Below, piece after piece: positions 1 through 8,675 of a stretch of 54,523 nucleotides of DNA. This DNA is from Trueperaceae bacterium. Its GTDB lineage: Bacteria; Deinococcota; Deinococci; Deinococcales; Trueperaceae. A program made the position numbers and the translations under genes. Position 1 is the first letter of the stretch. Every line of letters starts with the position of its first letter. The stretch spans positions 1 through 54,523 of the forward strand of contig JAABTL010000019.1 of assembly GCA_011389865.1 (NCBI GenBank), written 5' to 3'. The notes below the pieces were generated by a model, which was not told where the DNA came from, searched no databases, and was given only the letters and a program-made list of their open reading frames with translations.

Positions 1-167
1 ACCGGCACGCTCAGCCACAGGGTCCAGACGAACAGGTCTCTCTGCGCCTGCGCCACCGGTCCCACGGGATCGAGCGCGCTCTGCGGTCCGGAGAACTCGC
101 AGGCGGCGATCAGCGGTACCGATGCCGCGATGGCCAAGCCCCGTTGGAGCCATCGTCTCACGTGCAC
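1..167 (-). CDS. coxB: Cytochrome c oxidase subunit II, N-terminal part (cut by window edge)
   Basis: Only the first 55 codons lie in the window; the gene runs off the left edge. The product would be the CuA-carrying subunit of a haem-copper oxidase, anchored in the membrane and receiving electrons from cytochrome c. Seen: GTG start at 167 with AGGAGG about 9 nt upstream, a basic N-terminus (MHVRRWLQRG), a hydrophobic stretch ending in a lipobox-like LIAAC with Cys at residue 23, then GPQSALDPVGPVAQAQRD followed by the start of a transmembrane segment (LFVWTLWLSVPV). The QSALDP..G..A...L pattern is typical of the mature N-terminus of subunit II. A second GTG at 161 is possible but is worse spaced. 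The CuA motif lies outside the window, so the call rests on the N-terminus alone. Confidence 0.72.
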   Translation of the reverse strand, partial: MHVRRWLQRGLAIAASVPLIAACEFSGPQSALDPVGPVAQAQRDLFVWTLWLSVP

Positions 168-219
168 GTCGTCGTCCCTCCTAGGGTCGTTCGTTGGGGT
201 TCCCCCGCGCAGTCGCGCA

Positions 220-225
220 AGGCTA
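220..225 (-). promoter_or_regulatory. Candidate -10 (TAGCCT) of the coxB transcript
   Basis: TAGCCT reads on the minus strand about 46 nt upstream of the coxB GTG. The expected transcription start is near 213, giving a leader that includes the AGGAGG. There is only a weak -35 (TTCGCA, 17 nt upstream). The rest of 168-411 holds no gene I can support. Confidence 0.4.
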
Positions 226-387
226 GCACGCGACCCGGGTCATGCGAAAAGGCGCCGGCGCACCTTCGTGCCTCCCGGCGCTACCACTCGTACCCAGGGA
301 ATGTACACCGTGGGCAGGGACATTTGCACCTGACACGATTGGGGAGTTGATGATACCGAGGTCGTCTCAGCGGATCGGTCGCCAGCG

Positions 388-413
388 GAGGCGCGCGCCG
401 CTCCGCGCGCCTC
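388..413 (-). terminator. GC-rich hairpin at the yifB stop
   Basis: A perfect 9-bp stem (GAGGCGCGC, 8-nt loop, GCGCGCCTC) overlaps the yifB stop codon at 412-414. No T-tract follows on the minus strand, so it may only slow or protect the 3' end of the yifB message. Confidence 0.3.
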
Positions 414-1938
414 AAGTCCCCTCCCCGGTCGCGGCCGGCCCGCCGAACGGCTCGGCCCGGTACGCCAGCGCCTCCGCCAGGTGCCCGCTCGCGACCCGCT
501 CGGCGCCCGCGAGGTCGGCCAGCGTCCGGGCCACCCGCCGCAGCCGATCGGCGCCGCGGGCCGAGACGCGGCCGGTCGCCGCCGCCACCGCCAGCAGCCG
601 CAGCCCGGGGGCGTCGAGTTCCGTGTGACGCCGCAGGAGCGGGCCGCTCAGCAGCGCGTTCGCGTGACCCTGGCGGGCCATCGCCGCGGCCCGCGCCCGG
701 GCGACGCGCGCCGCGACGTCGGCCGAGGGCTCGCCGGTGGTCGCGCTCACGAGCTCGTCGGGGGTCAGCCGTGCCAGCCGCACCCGCAGGTCGAAGCGGT
801 CGAGCAGCGGGCCGCTGATGCGCCCCTGGTAGCGCCGCCGGTCGGCCGGATGGCAGCGGCAGGGCACGCCGTCGTCGCCGGCGTGGCCACACGGGCAGGG
901 GTTCATCGCGGCCACCAGGGCGAAGCGGGCGGGGAAGCGCCGCCGACCCTGCGCCCGTACGAGTTCCACGACCCCCTCCTCGAGCGGGCCGCGCAGCCCC
1001 TCCAGCGCGCGCCGCGACCACTCCGGCAACTCGTCGAGGAACAGGACCCCGCCGTGCGCCCGGGTGAGCTCGCCGGGGCGCAGGCCGGGGCCGCCGCCGA
1101 GCAGCCCAGCCTCCGATCCGCCGTGGTGCGGCGCGCGGAACGGTGGGCGCCGCTCCAGCCCCGCGACCGGCTCCCCCAGCGCCGAGCGCACCAGGGTGGC
1201 GGTCCAGGCGGTGTCGTCGTCGAGGGCAGGGAGCAACCCGGGGAGCCGCCGCGCCAGCATCGACTTCCCGCAGCCGGGCGGTCCGACGAGCAGCAGCGCG
1301 TGGCCGCCCGCGGCGGCCACCTCCAACGCGCGCCGCGCCAGCGCCTGGCCACGCACGTCGGCCAGGTCGGGTTCGGGCGACGGCGCGGGCGCCGATGCAC
1401 GCCCTGCGTCCGACGACGCCGGCATTGGCGCGCCTCGCGCCCAGGCGATCGCGCCGGCCAGATCGTCCGGCGCCACCACCTCGATGCCGTCGACCAGGGC
1501 GGCCTCGGCGGCGTTGGCTGGCGGGACCACCACCGCGCCGAGACCGCTGCGGCGCGCGAGCCACGCTGCCGCGAGCGCGCCGGGGACCGCCCGCAGCGTC
1601 CCGTCGAGCGCCAACTCGCCCATCACGACGGCGCACGCCAGGCGCGCCGCGGGCACCTTGCGCTGGGCGGCCAGGATCGCGAGCGCGATCGGCAGGTCGT
1701 AGGCCGGCCCCACCTTGCGCAGGTCCGCCGGCGCCAGGTTGACCGTGACACGTGACGGCGGCAGTGCGTTCCCCAGGTGCTTGAGCGCCGCGCGCACGCG
1801 CTCCTTGGCCTCCATCACCGCGGCGTCGCCAAGCCCCACCACGTGCAGTCCGGGCAGGCCCCCGGCGACGAAGGCCTCCACGGTGACCGCCACCGGCTCG
1901 AGACCGACGAGCGCGCAGGTGGTGGTCGTCGCGTGCAT
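412..1938 (-). CDS. yifB: YifB/ComM family Mg-chelatase-like AAA+ ATPase
   Basis: 508 residues, the usual length of the ComM/YifB family, whose members act as branch-migration helicases that help integrate incoming DNA during natural transformation. The order is right: an N-terminal S5-like domain (CALVGLEPVAVTVEAF..GLPGLHVVGLGDAAVMEAKERVRAA, shown in pieces), Walker A GPPGCGKS near residue 218, Walker B FLDELPEW, then the CPCGH segment and SGPLLDRFDL sensor region, and a C-terminal Mg-chelatase domain. The ATG at 1938 fits the family start (residues CALVGLE close to the N-terminus). No Shine-Dalgarno is visible; a weak CATGCT sits 5 nt upstream, possibly a leaderless -10. It stands alone between coxB and a divergent lipoprotein. 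Confidence 0.93.
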   Translation of the reverse strand: MHATTTTCALVGLEPVAVTVEAFVAGGLPGLHVVGLGDAAVMEAKERVRAALKHLGNALPPSRVTVNLAPADLRKVGPAYDLPIALAILAAQRKVPAARLACAVVMGELALDGTLRAVPGALAAAWLARRSGLGAVVVPPANAAEAALVDGIEVVAPDDLAGAIAWARGAPMPASSDAGRASAPAPSPEPDLADVRGQALARRALEVAAAGGHALLLVGPPGCGKSMLARRLPGLLPALDDDTAWTATLVRSALGEPVAGLERRPPFRAPHHGGSEAGLLGGGPGLRPGELTRAHGGVLFLDELPEWSRRALEGLRGPLEEGVVELVRAQGRRRFPARFALVAAMNPCPCGHAGDDGVPCRCHPADRRRYQGRISGPLLDRFDLRVRLARLTPDELVSATTGEPSADVAARVARARAAAMARQGHANALLSGPLLRRHTELDAPGLRLLAVAAATGRVSARGADRLRRVARTLADLAGAERVASGHLAEALAYRAEPFGGPAATGEGT

Positions 1939-1976
1939 GGTTCAGCATGGGTGGGCGGACGGGCGTGGGCGGCGGG

Positions 1977-2000
1977 CGCTGGGCCGTTGCCGGCCCAGCG
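1977..2000. repeat. Perfect 10-bp inverted repeat
   Basis: CGCTGGGCCG, loop TTGC, CGGCCCAGCG, in the 228-nt region between the divergent yifB and lipoprotein genes. It could be an operator or a leader hairpin; no further evidence. Confidence 0.35.
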
Positions 2001-2112
2001 TGGGCAGCGGGGCGCTGCGATCGCCGCAGCCCCCGCGCCTCGCGCCGGCGCTCGCCAGGACCATGGCGACCGGCTGTGAAGCGTGTGGCACGGGCCCCGG
2101 AGCGGTGCGTGC

Positions 2113-2118
2113 TACCGT
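2113..2118 (+). promoter_or_regulatory. Candidate -10 (TACCGT) of the lipoprotein gene
   Basis: TACCGT 49 nt before the ATG; the start would be near 2125, leaving a ~42-nt leader that contains AGGAGG at 2156-2161. No clear -35. Confidence 0.4.
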
Positions 2119-2166
2119 CAGGGTGAACACGCAACCGAGAGATTCCGGTCGCAGAAGGAGGACGAC

Positions 2167-2850
2167 ATGAAACGCATGCGAGCAGGAGTGTTGGGGGCGG
2201 CGGTCGCGGTCGTGGTCCTGGCGGGTGCGTGCAGCAACCTGATCCCGCCGGTGGAGGTCAACAACCTCTTCGGGATCGATGGCGTCCCCATCGACCTCAC
2301 CGCAGCCAGCGTCGGGGTTGGCGCCTCGGCCTTGCCGAACGGGACGTCGTTCGAGGGCACGGTCTCGGGTTCCGTCGTGAGCGAGGGCTTCGACCTGCCC
2401 GCGTTCATCAACGCGAGCCTGCTGGAGGAATCGGTCGTCATCGGCGCGGACGTGCAGGTCACCGTGCCCGGCGAGGACGCGCGGGGCGTGCTGACGGACT
2501 TCGCCATGGAGGCGGGCCAGCTCTCGCTGCAGGTTCGGGTCGACGGCACGCTGATCGCCACGGCATCCGGCGTGGGCGCCTTCGACGCGCCGCTCGCCTT
2601 GACGCGCGGAGCGTGCTCCTTCGTGGTCGACACCGTCTGCAGCTACGCGGCAGCGGTCTCGCTCGAGGACCACGCCATCGTCGTGACGGTGACCGCCGCG
2701 TCGGCGAACGCGGTGTTCGAGGCCATGCAGGAGGGCGCGACGCTGGAGATGACGGGAACCTACGGCGTCACGCTGTCCGACCCCGGCCTCACCGAGAGCG
2801 CCGTCGTCCGCGTGACGCTCGAAACCTCGGGCGGCTCCATCAGCTTCTGA
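2167..2850 (+). CDS. Predicted lipoprotein of unknown function
   Basis: 227 residues. The start at 2167 is set by AGGAGG five bases upstream (AGGAGGACGAC-ATG) and by the signal peptide it gives: MKRMRAG, a hydrophobic core, and a lipobox LAGAC with the lipidated Cys near residue 21. The mature part is rich in Val, Ser and Gly with alternating hydrophobic residues, has two further Cys (in ARGACSFVVDTVCSYA) that could form a disulphide, and ends ETSGGSISF, suggesting a beta-sandwich-like secreted domain. I recognise no family. It is monocistronic, divergent from yifB and convergent with degV. Confidence 0.8.
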   Translation: MKRMRAGVLGAAVAVVVLAGACSNLIPPVEVNNLFGIDGVPIDLTAASVGVGASALPNGTSFEGTVSGSVVSEGFDLPAFINASLLEESVVIGADVQVTVPGEDARGVLTDFAMEAGQLSLQVRVDGTLIATASGVGAFDAPLALTRGACSFVVDTVCSYAAAVSLEDHAIVVTVTAASANAVFEAMQEGATLEMTGTYGVTLSDPGLTESAVVRVTLETSGGSISF

Positions 2851-2876
2851 CGCCTCACCACCTCACGATCGAGCGA

Positions 2877-2909
2877 AGCGCCCCCCGAGCCGAACGGCCG
2901 GGGGGCGCT
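2877..2909. terminator. Bidirectional hairpin terminator
   Basis: A perfect 11-bp stem AGCGCCCCCCG / CGGGGGGCGCT with an 11-nt loop lies between the convergent lipoprotein and degV stops. There is no T-run on either side, as is common at this GC content. Confidence 0.65.
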
Positions 2910-2929
2910 CCCATGGGGAGGGCGGAGGG

Positions 2930-3781
2930 TTACGCCGGCTTGACGTGGGCGTACACGCCGAAGGTGCCGGGGCCGACGTGGGCCGCGATGACGGCACCGA
3001 TCTCGTACAGGCTGCCGTCTTCGAACTCGACGCCGGCCTCGCGGATGGCTTTCCGCAGGTTCTCGGCCAGGCTGGCGTCCTGGATGTGCAGGAAGTCGAG
3101 TACCAACTCGCCGTGGTGCTGCGCGGCGTGGGCCTTGATGCGCTCCACGATCTCGGCGATGGCCTTCTTGGTGCCGCGCGCCTTGGCCGCCGGGGCGATC
3201 TTGCCGTCATCCAGCGTCAGGATCGGGCGGACGTTGAGGATGCCCCCGAGGAACGCCTGGGCCCGGCCGATGCGACCGCCCTTCTGGAGGAACTCGAGCG
3301 TGCCGACAGAGAAGAGCACCAGCATGTGGCGCTTCATGCTCTCCAGCATGTCGACGATCGCCTCGCGCGATGCGCCCGCGTCGCGCATCCTCGCCGCCTG
3401 CCGCACCAGGATGGCGATGCCGCCCGAGGCGTTCTGGCTGTCGACGATCGAGACCGGGACCGACGCCTCCTTGGCGGCCAGGTTGGCCGACTGGAAGGTG
3501 CCCGAGATGCCGCTGCTGATCGTGATCGTCAGGATCTCCGTGGCGCCATCGGCCACGGCACCGGCGTAGGCCTTGGCGAAGTCCTCGGGGCTCGGTTGGC
3601 TGGTGGACGGGAGGTCCGCACCCGCCTGCACGCCGGCGATGATCTTCGCCGGGTCGATGTCGACCCAGTCGCGGTGGACCTTGCCCTGGAAGTTGACGTA
3701 CAGCGGGACGCTGCGCACCTTCAGCGCCTCCAGTTCGTCGGCGCGGAGATCGCAGGTCGAGTCGGTGATGATGGCCAGCAT
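2930..3781 (-). CDS. DegV family fatty-acid-binding protein
   Basis: 283 residues, full length for DegV. In bacteria with FakA kinase these proteins present fatty acids for phosphorylation; no fakA-like gene is in this window. Seen: N-terminal ITDSTCDL (residues 5-12), TSQPSPEDF near residue 60 whose Thr/Ser binds the acyl carboxylate, TITISSGISGTFQSA, and the C-terminal HVGPGTFGVY. The ATG at 3781 has AAGGAG 7 nt upstream. Its -10 is interlocked with that of the divergent DUF218 gene. Function as a lipid binder is known for the family; the physiological acyl substrate cannot be told. Confidence 0.9.
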   Translation of the reverse strand: MLAIITDSTCDLRADELEALKVRSVPLYVNFQGKVHRDWVDIDPAKIIAGVQAGADLPSTSQPSPEDFAKAYAGAVADGATEILTITISSGISGTFQSANLAAKEASVPVSIVDSQNASGGIAILVRQAARMRDAGASREAIVDMLESMKRHMLVLFSVGTLEFLQKGGRIGRAQAFLGGILNVRPILTLDDGKIAPAAKARGTKKAIAEIVERIKAHAAQHHGELVLDFLHIQDASLAENLRKAIREAGVEFEDGSLYEIGAVIAAHVGPGTFGVYAHVKPA

Positions 3782-3846
3782 GGGTTCTCCTTCGTTCCGA
3801 CGGGAGAGGGCCGGTGCGCGCTCAGGATCCGTGGAATCGTTGGCGT

Positions 3847-3853
3847 TAGGTTA
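3847..3853. promoter_or_regulatory. Interlocked bidirectional -10 elements
   Basis: The sequence TTAGGTTA contains TAGGTT on the plus strand (3847-3852) and TAACCT on the minus strand (3853-3848). Each fits TAnnnT and each is a plausible distance (leaders of about 33 and 63 nt) from a divergent gene with a Shine-Dalgarno. Confidence 0.45.
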
Positions 3854-3891
3854 GCAGAGGCGGTCATCGTCGCCGAAGGGGGTGGAGACCC

Positions 3892-4656
3892 GTGAACGAG
3901 ATCCTGTGGACGCTCCTGCAGCCGAGCGCGGTGCTCGTCCTGCTGGTGGCGTTGGCGCTGGTCGCCACCTGGCTGCGGTGGCATGCGATCGCCGCGACGC
4001 TGCTCACCGTCTTCCTGCTCGCGGTCGCGGTCGTGGTGCTGCTGCCGGTGGACGAGTGGCTGGGGTCGCCGCTCGAGACGCGCGTGGCCGCCGCCACCTT
4101 GCCCGCCAGCGTCGACGGCATCGTGGTGCTGGGCGGGGCGGTCGACTGGCAGGTGACCCGTGAGCGCGGCCAGCTCTCGCTGAACGCCGCCGGCGAGCGC
4201 ATCGCGGCCGCCGCCGCGCTGGCGCAGCGCTACCCCGAGGCCCGCCTGATCGTGACCGGCAGCTTCGCCGACGCCTTCGCCGACGACCTGCGGCCCGTCC
4301 CGAGCGACGCCTCCCTGTTCTTCGGGCCGCATTTCGCCGGGCGCACCGTCAGCTACCTCGGCGCGTCGCGCAGCACCTACGAGGACGCCCTGCTGACGCT
4401 GGCCGAGGCCGAGCCGCGGCAGGGCGAGACGTGGCTCCTCGTCACCAGCGCGTGGCACATGCCGCGCGCGCTCGGCACCTTCCGCGCCGCCGGTTGGACC
4501 CTCGCCCCGGTGCCGGTGGACTACCGCACGACCGGCGAGCTGCGCGTCGCGCCCGACTGGGACGTCGCGGCCACGCTGGCCGACCTCGACCGGCTGGTGC
4601 GGGAGTGGGGGGCGATCGCCGTCTACCGGAGCGAGGGGCGGATGGTGGTGGATTGA
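3892..4656 (+). CDS. YdcF/SanA-type DUF218 membrane protein
   Basis: 254 residues. Two transmembrane segments at about residues 9-27 and 30-50 are followed by a DUF218 (YdcF/ElyC/SanA) domain: GIVVLGGAVDW near residue 77, RLIVTGSFAD, SRSTYEDALLTL, and LVTSAWHMPRAL with the family-typical Ser...His. Members affect cell-envelope integrity and peptidoglycan precursor supply, but the reaction is not settled. Start GTG at 3892 follows the purine-rich GAAGGGGGTGGAG. Divergent from degV with a shared promoter core. Confidence 0.85.
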   Translation: MNEILWTLLQPSAVLVLLVALALVATWLRWHAIAATLLTVFLLAVAVVVLLPVDEWLGSPLETRVAAATLPASVDGIVVLGGAVDWQVTRERGQLSLNAAGERIAAAAALAQRYPEARLIVTGSFADAFADDLRPVPSDASLFFGPHFAGRTVSYLGASRSTYEDALLTLAEAEPRQGETWLLVTSAWHMPRALGTFRAAGWTLAPVPVDYRTTGELRVAPDWDVAATLADLDRLVREWGAIAVYRSEGRMVVD

Positions 4657-4715
4657 GGGCGTCGGGGCGGTAGGTCCTGACGCACCGGGGCCGGCGGCCC
4701 CACCGGGCGTCAGCC

Positions 4716-5702
4716 CTACAGCCGCTCGGCGATCTGCACCGCGTTGAGGGCGGCGCCCTTGCGGATCTGGTCGCCGGCCAGGAACAGCGCGATGGCGCCC
4801 GGCAGGCTGGCGTCCTCGCGCACGCGGCCGACGAGCACCTCGTCGCGGCCGCTGGCGTCGAGCGGCATGGGGAAGCGGTTGCCCTCGCGGTCGTCGACCA
4901 TCAGCACGCCGGGCGCCTCGGCCAGGGCCGCCCGCGCCTCGGTCTCGCTCACCGGGCGCTCGAACTCGGCGTGGATCGCCTCGGCGTGCGCCCGCGCCAC
5001 CGGCACCCGGACGCAGGTGGCCGAGATGCGCAGCGCCGGCAGGCCCAGGATCTTGCGCGACTCCAGCAGCAGCTTGCGCTCCTCGAGGTTGTAGCCGTCG
5101 ACGCCGACCTCGGAGTCGTGGCTGAACAGGTTGAACGCGATCGGGTGGGGGAACTTCGCGGGGCGCGCCGGCACGCCATCCAGGACCTCGCGCGTCTGGT
5201 CGAGGAGCTCGCCGATCGCCGCCTGGCCGGCCCCCGACACCGCCTGGTAGGTCGCCACCGTCGCGCGCGTCAGGCCGAAGGCCCGGTGCAGGGGCGCGAG
5301 CGCCAGCAGCGCGAGGATCGTCGAGCAGTTGGGGTTGGCGATGACGCCTCGGTGCTCGGCGATCGCGCCCGGGTTGACCTCGGGCACCACCAGCGGCACC
5401 CGCGGGTCGAGGCGCCAGGCGCTGGTGTTGTCGACCACCACCGCGCCGTGGCTCGCCCACGCCCAGGCGTGCGCCCGCGAGACCCCGCCGCCCGCCGACG
5501 AGAAGACCACGTCCGCGCCCAGGTCGCCATCCTCGGGCAGGGGCTCGACCGGCACGGGCTCTCCCCGGAAGGCGACGGTGCGGCCCGCGGAGCGCGCCGA
5601 GGCGAAGGCCCGCAGCGACGTCAGCGGGAAGCCCCGCTCGGCGAGCAGCTCGAGCAGTTCCTGGCCGACGGCCCCGGTGGCGCCTACGATGGCGATTCTC
5701 AT
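4716..5702 (-). CDS. asd: Aspartate-semialdehyde dehydrogenase
   Basis: 328 residues. Reduces aspartyl phosphate to aspartate semialdehyde with NADPH, the branch point for lysine/diaminopimelate, threonine and methionine. Seen: N-terminal Rossmann motif RIAIVGATGAVGQELLELL, SSAGGGVSRA, catalytic Cys in NPNCSTI, PHPIAFNLFSHD, and RISATCVRVPVARAHAEAI with the catalytic His. The ATG at 5702 is chosen because the Rossmann strand starts at residue 2 and because a TAGGCT lies 8 nt upstream with no Shine-Dalgarno (leaderless type). Divergent from proB. Confidence 0.95.
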   Translation of the reverse strand: MRIAIVGATGAVGQELLELLAERGFPLTSLRAFASARSAGRTVAFRGEPVPVEPLPEDGDLGADVVFSSAGGGVSRAHAWAWASHGAVVVDNTSAWRLDPRVPLVVPEVNPGAIAEHRGVIANPNCSTILALLALAPLHRAFGLTRATVATYQAVSGAGQAAIGELLDQTREVLDGVPARPAKFPHPIAFNLFSHDSEVGVDGYNLEERKLLLESRKILGLPALRISATCVRVPVARAHAEAIHAEFERPVSETEARAALAEAPGVLMVDDREGNRFPMPLDASGRDEVLVGRVREDASLPGAIALFLAGDQIRKGAALNAVQIAERL

Positions 5703-5710
5703 GGAGCGCG

Positions 5711-5716
5711 AGCCTA
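5711..5716 (-). promoter_or_regulatory. Leaderless-type -10 (TAGGCT) of asd
   Basis: TAGGCT on the minus strand, 8 nt before the asd ATG; transcription would begin at or within 2 nt of the start codon. Confidence 0.6.
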
Positions 5717-5811
5717 GCACGGGGCGTGGGACGGGTCGCGGCGCGGGTCGCGCTGGGTCCGGGTGGCGGCGCCTCGCGTCCGTCGCTGCCGCAGCGGTGG
5801 CGAGAGCACCG

Positions 5812-5817
5812 TAGACT
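5812..5817 (+). promoter_or_regulatory. Leaderless-type -10 (TAGACT) of proB
   Basis: TAGACT, 7 nt, then the GTG of proB at 5825. No Shine-Dalgarno between. Confidence 0.65.
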
Positions 5818-5824
5818 GGCGCGC

Positions 5825-6955
5825 GTGAACGCCGCCCCCCGCCCGGACCGCCGCTGGCGCCGCATGGTCGTCAAGATCGGCAGCAGTTCCCTCACCGATG
5901 CCGTCGGGGCCGTCGATCCGCCGTCGATGTGGGCCGTCGCGCGTGGCGTCCAGGTGCTGGCCGAGACGACCGGCGCCCAGCCCGTGCTCGTCTCCTCGGG
6001 CGCCGGCGCCGCCGGCCGTGCGCGCCTGGGCCTGCGTCCGCCGCTGACGCTGCCCGAGAAGCAGGCCGCCGCGGCCGTCGGGCAGCCGCTGCTGATGCTC
6101 GATTGGGCGCGGGCGCTCGCTCCGCTGCCGGTCGCGCAGCTCCTGCTGTCGGCCGGCGACGTGCAGGAGCGGGAGCGCTACGTCAACGCCAAGAACGCCC
6201 TGGAGGCGCTGCTGCGCCTCGGCGTCGTGCCGATCGTCAACGAGAACGACTCGGTGGCCACCGCGGAGATCAAGCTGGGCGACAACGACACCCTGTCGGC
6301 CTGGACCGCCTACCTGGTCGATGCCGACGTCCTGGTGCTCCTGACCGACGTCGACGGGCTGCACGACCGCGACCCGCACCGCCACGCCGACGCCCGGCGG
6401 ATCGAGGTGGTCGACGACCTCGACGCGGTGGAGCGCCTGGCGGGCGCCAGCGGGGACCCGCGCGGCACCGGCGGCATGGCGACCAAGCTGCGCGCCGCGC
6501 GCATCGCCCAGCGCGCCGGTATCGAGACGCTGATCGTCGGCGGTGGCGGGCGGGGCCTCGAGGCGCTGGCTCGCGGCGAGTTGCGCGGGACCCGCGTCGC
6601 GGCGCGGCGCAGCGCGTCGGCGCGCAAGGCGTGGATCGCCGGGCAGGCGGTTCGTGGCCGCCTCGAGGTCGACGACGGCGCCGCCCGGGCCCTGGCGGGC
6701 GGGCGCAGCCTCCTGCCGTCGGGGGTGGTCGGCGTCGAGGGCGCGTTCGCCTTCGGCGACGCGGTCGACGTCGTCCACGCCGGCGCCGTCGTCGGCCGCG
6801 GCCTGGTGAACTACGCGAGCGACGCCGTCGCGCGCATCCGCGGGCGCCACACGCGCGAGATCGAGGCCCTGCTCGGCGGCAAGGACTTCGACGAGGTCAT
6901 CCACCGCGACCAACTCGTGTGGTGGGGGGCCTCTGGTACCATGCCCGCGACATGA
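5825..6955 (+). CDS. proB: Glutamate 5-kinase with PUA domain
   Basis: 376 residues. Phosphorylates glutamate to gamma-glutamyl phosphate, the first step of proline synthesis. Seen: N-terminal VVKIGSSSLTD of the amino-acid kinase fold, LVSSGAGAAGRARLGL, NENDSVATAEIKLGDNDTLS (glutamate/Mg site), LTDVDGLHDRDP, GTGGMATKLRAA, and a C-terminal PUA domain (about residues 270-370). The GTG at 5825 is favoured over upstream frames by the TAGACT 7 nt before it. The partner proA is not in the window; instead the stop overlaps the next gene as ATGA. Confidence 0.95.
   Translation: MNAAPRPDRRWRRMVVKIGSSSLTDAVGAVDPPSMWAVARGVQVLAETTGAQPVLVSSGAGAAGRARLGLRPPLTLPEKQAAAAVGQPLLMLDWARALAPLPVAQLLLSAGDVQERERYVNAKNALEALLRLGVVPIVNENDSVATAEIKLGDNDTLSAWTAYLVDADVLVLLTDVDGLHDRDPHRHADARRIEVVDDLDAVERLAGASGDPRGTGGMATKLRAARIAQRAGIETLIVGGGGRGLEALARGELRGTRVAARRSASARKAWIAGQAVRGRLEVDDGAARALAGGRSLLPSGVVGVEGAFAFGDAVDVVHAGAVVGRGLVNYASDAVARIRGRHTREIEALLGGKDFDEVIHRDQLVWWGASGTMPAT
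6937..6942 (+). promoter_or_regulatory. Possible internal -10 (TACCAT) before the DUF4345 gene
   Basis: TACCAT inside the end of proB, 9 nt before the ATG at 6952. It may let the downstream genes be transcribed without proB, but it could be chance. Confidence 0.35.
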
Positions 6956-7458
6956 CGACCCGCACCCAGCTCGCCTACGCAGCCGCCGGCGTCGTTCTCC
7001 TGCTCGGACTGCTCAGCCTCTTCAACCCGGTCCTGGCGACGCGCCTGCTCGGTCTCGAGATCGCCGCGCCGCGCGGCCTGTCGGAGGTGCGCGCCACCTA
7101 CGGCGCCCTGTTCGTCACGATGGCCGCGCTGCTCTTGTGGGCGCTGCCGCAGCGCCCGCGGGGCGCGATCGTGGTGCGCGCGATGGGCATCCTGTGGGCC
7201 GGCGTCGCCGCCGGTCGGATCGCCAGCATGGCGATCGATGACGGCACCCTCACCGTCGGCAACGTCGCGAGCCTGGCGGTCGCGGCGGTCGTCGCCGTCC
7301 TCCTCCTGTGGGGCAGCCTCGAGACGCCGCCGACGGCGGCAGAAGCCGCCTCCCGGCGCGAGGCCGCGGCCGCCCGCCGCGCGGCCGGTCGCGCCAAGCG
7401 CGAGTCTGCGGCCGCGCGGGCGCGCCTCGCCAAGCGAGAGGGCGCCGGGGACGCGTGA
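6952..7458 (+). CDS. DUF4345-like small membrane protein
   Basis: 168 residues with four predicted membrane helices (about 8-25, 48-65, 72-92, 101-120), the third containing AGVAAGRIASM and followed by DDGTL, and an EVRATYGALFV motif before helix two; this order matches the DUF4345 family. The last ~45 residues are a charged Ala/Arg/Glu tail (REAAAARRAAGRAKRESAAA) likely helical and cytoplasmic. ATGA overlap with proB and GTGA overlap with hisZ make it part of a translationally coupled run. Function unknown. Confidence 0.75.
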   Translation: MTTRTQLAYAAAGVVLLLGLLSLFNPVLATRLLGLEIAAPRGLSEVRATYGALFVTMAALLLWALPQRPRGAIVVRAMGILWAGVAAGRIASMAIDDGTLTVGNVASLAVAAVVAVLLLWGSLETPPTAAEAASRREAAAARRAAGRAKRESAAARARLAKREGAGDA

Positions 7459-8675
7459 GCTTCAACCCGCCCGACGGCACCCGCTACGTCCTGCCCGACG
7501 CGGCAGCCCGCCGCGCACTGGTGGTCGGGACGCTGCGCGACCTGTACCGCGCCTGGGGCTACGACATGGTCGAGGTCCCGGCGCTGGAGCGCTACGACGC
7601 CAGCCACCCGCGGCAGGCGCAGTCGTTCAAGCTCAGCGACCGCGACAGCGGCGTCCTGGCGCTGCGCAGCGACTTCACGCCGGCGTTGGCGCAGTTGGTG
7701 CGGGCGGAGCATCCGGCCGTCGCCAACGGCGCCCGACGGCCGCTCCGCTGGCAGTACTCGGGCACCGTGTGGCACGCGATCGACCCCGAACTGGCCCGCA
7801 CCCGCGAGTTCAGCCAGATCGGCCTCGAGCTCATCGGCGTGTCGAACGCACGCGCCGACGCCGAGATCCTCCACCTCGCCCGCGAGTCGGTGCGGGCCGT
7901 CGGGCTGCAGCCGCGGCTCGAGGTCGGCAACCCCGGCTTCGTCCGTGCGCTGCTCGATGCCGCCGCCGTGCCCGACGACCGCCGTGACGGGCTCGCCGAC
8001 GCGATCGACCGCAAGGACCGACGCGACCTGGCCGACCTGCTCTCCGCGACGCCGGGCGGCGCGACGCCCGACGCCGAGCGCGCGCGCCAGTCGCTGCTCG
8101 CCGTTCCCGACCTCTACGGCGGCATCGAGGTGCTCGAACACGCCCGCGCGGTGGCCCCCTGGTCCGCCGCGCAGCGAGAGATCGATCGCCTCGCCGGCGT
8201 GCTCGCGGAGTTCGAGGACGCCAGCGAGCTGATGCTCGACCTGGCGATGGCCCGGCGCCTGTCGTACTACACCGGGGTCACCTTCCGCGCGTACACCCCG
8301 GACTACGGCCAACCGCTGCTCGGCGGCGGCCGCTACGACGGCGCCCTGCTGCCGGCGGCCGCGGGCTTCTCGATCGGCGTCGAGCGGCTGTTGCAGGCGA
8401 CGCTCGCGCGCGCCGCGGCGCCCGAGCCCGCCCCGCGGGTCCTCGCCCTCGACGATCCCGCCGCCCGCGTCCTGCGCGACGCCGGCGTGCGCGTCGTGCG
8501 CGCGCTGCACACCACCACCGAGGAGGCGCTCGCCGAGGCGCGCGATCTCCGCGTGCCCTTCCTGCTCGTCGCGGGCGCGCTCGCCCGGGTGGAGGGCGTG
8601 GCGGCCGACGACGACGAGCGCGTGGCCCTCACCGCCCTGCTGCTGGGCGCCGACGCCGCCGGGGGCGCCGCGTGA
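7455..8675 (+). CDS. hisZ: ATP phosphoribosyltransferase regulatory subunit
   Basis: 406 residues, class II aminoacyl-tRNA synthetase fold without tRNA charging. It pairs with short-form HisG to start histidine synthesis and carries feedback inhibition. Seen: N-terminal [41 protein letters not shown] (motif 2-like region, shown in part), [12 protein letters not shown], and [22 protein letters not shown], followed by a shortened C-terminal part. The GTG at 7455 overlaps the previous stop (GTGA), and the stop overlaps hisG in the same way, fitting a HisZ-HisG complex made in fixed ratio. Confidence 0.92.
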   Translation: MSFNPPDGTRYVLPDAAARRALVVGTLRDLYRAWGYDMVEVPALERYDASHPRQAQSFKLSDRDSGVLALRSDFTPALAQLVRAEHPAVANGARRPLRWQYSGTVWHAIDPELARTREFSQIGLELIGVSNARADAEILHLARESVRAVGLQPRLEVGNPGFVRALLDAAAVPDDRRDGLADAIDRKDRRDLADLLSATPGGATPDAERARQSLLAVPDLYGGIEVLEHARAVAPWSAAQREIDRLAGVLAEFEDASELMLDLAMARRLSYYTGVTFRAYTPDYGQPLLGGGRYDGALLPAAAGFSIGVERLLQATLARAAAPEPAPRVLALDDPAARVLRDAGVRVVRALHTTTEEALAEARDLRVPFLLVAGALARVEGVAADDDERVALTALLLGADAAGGAA

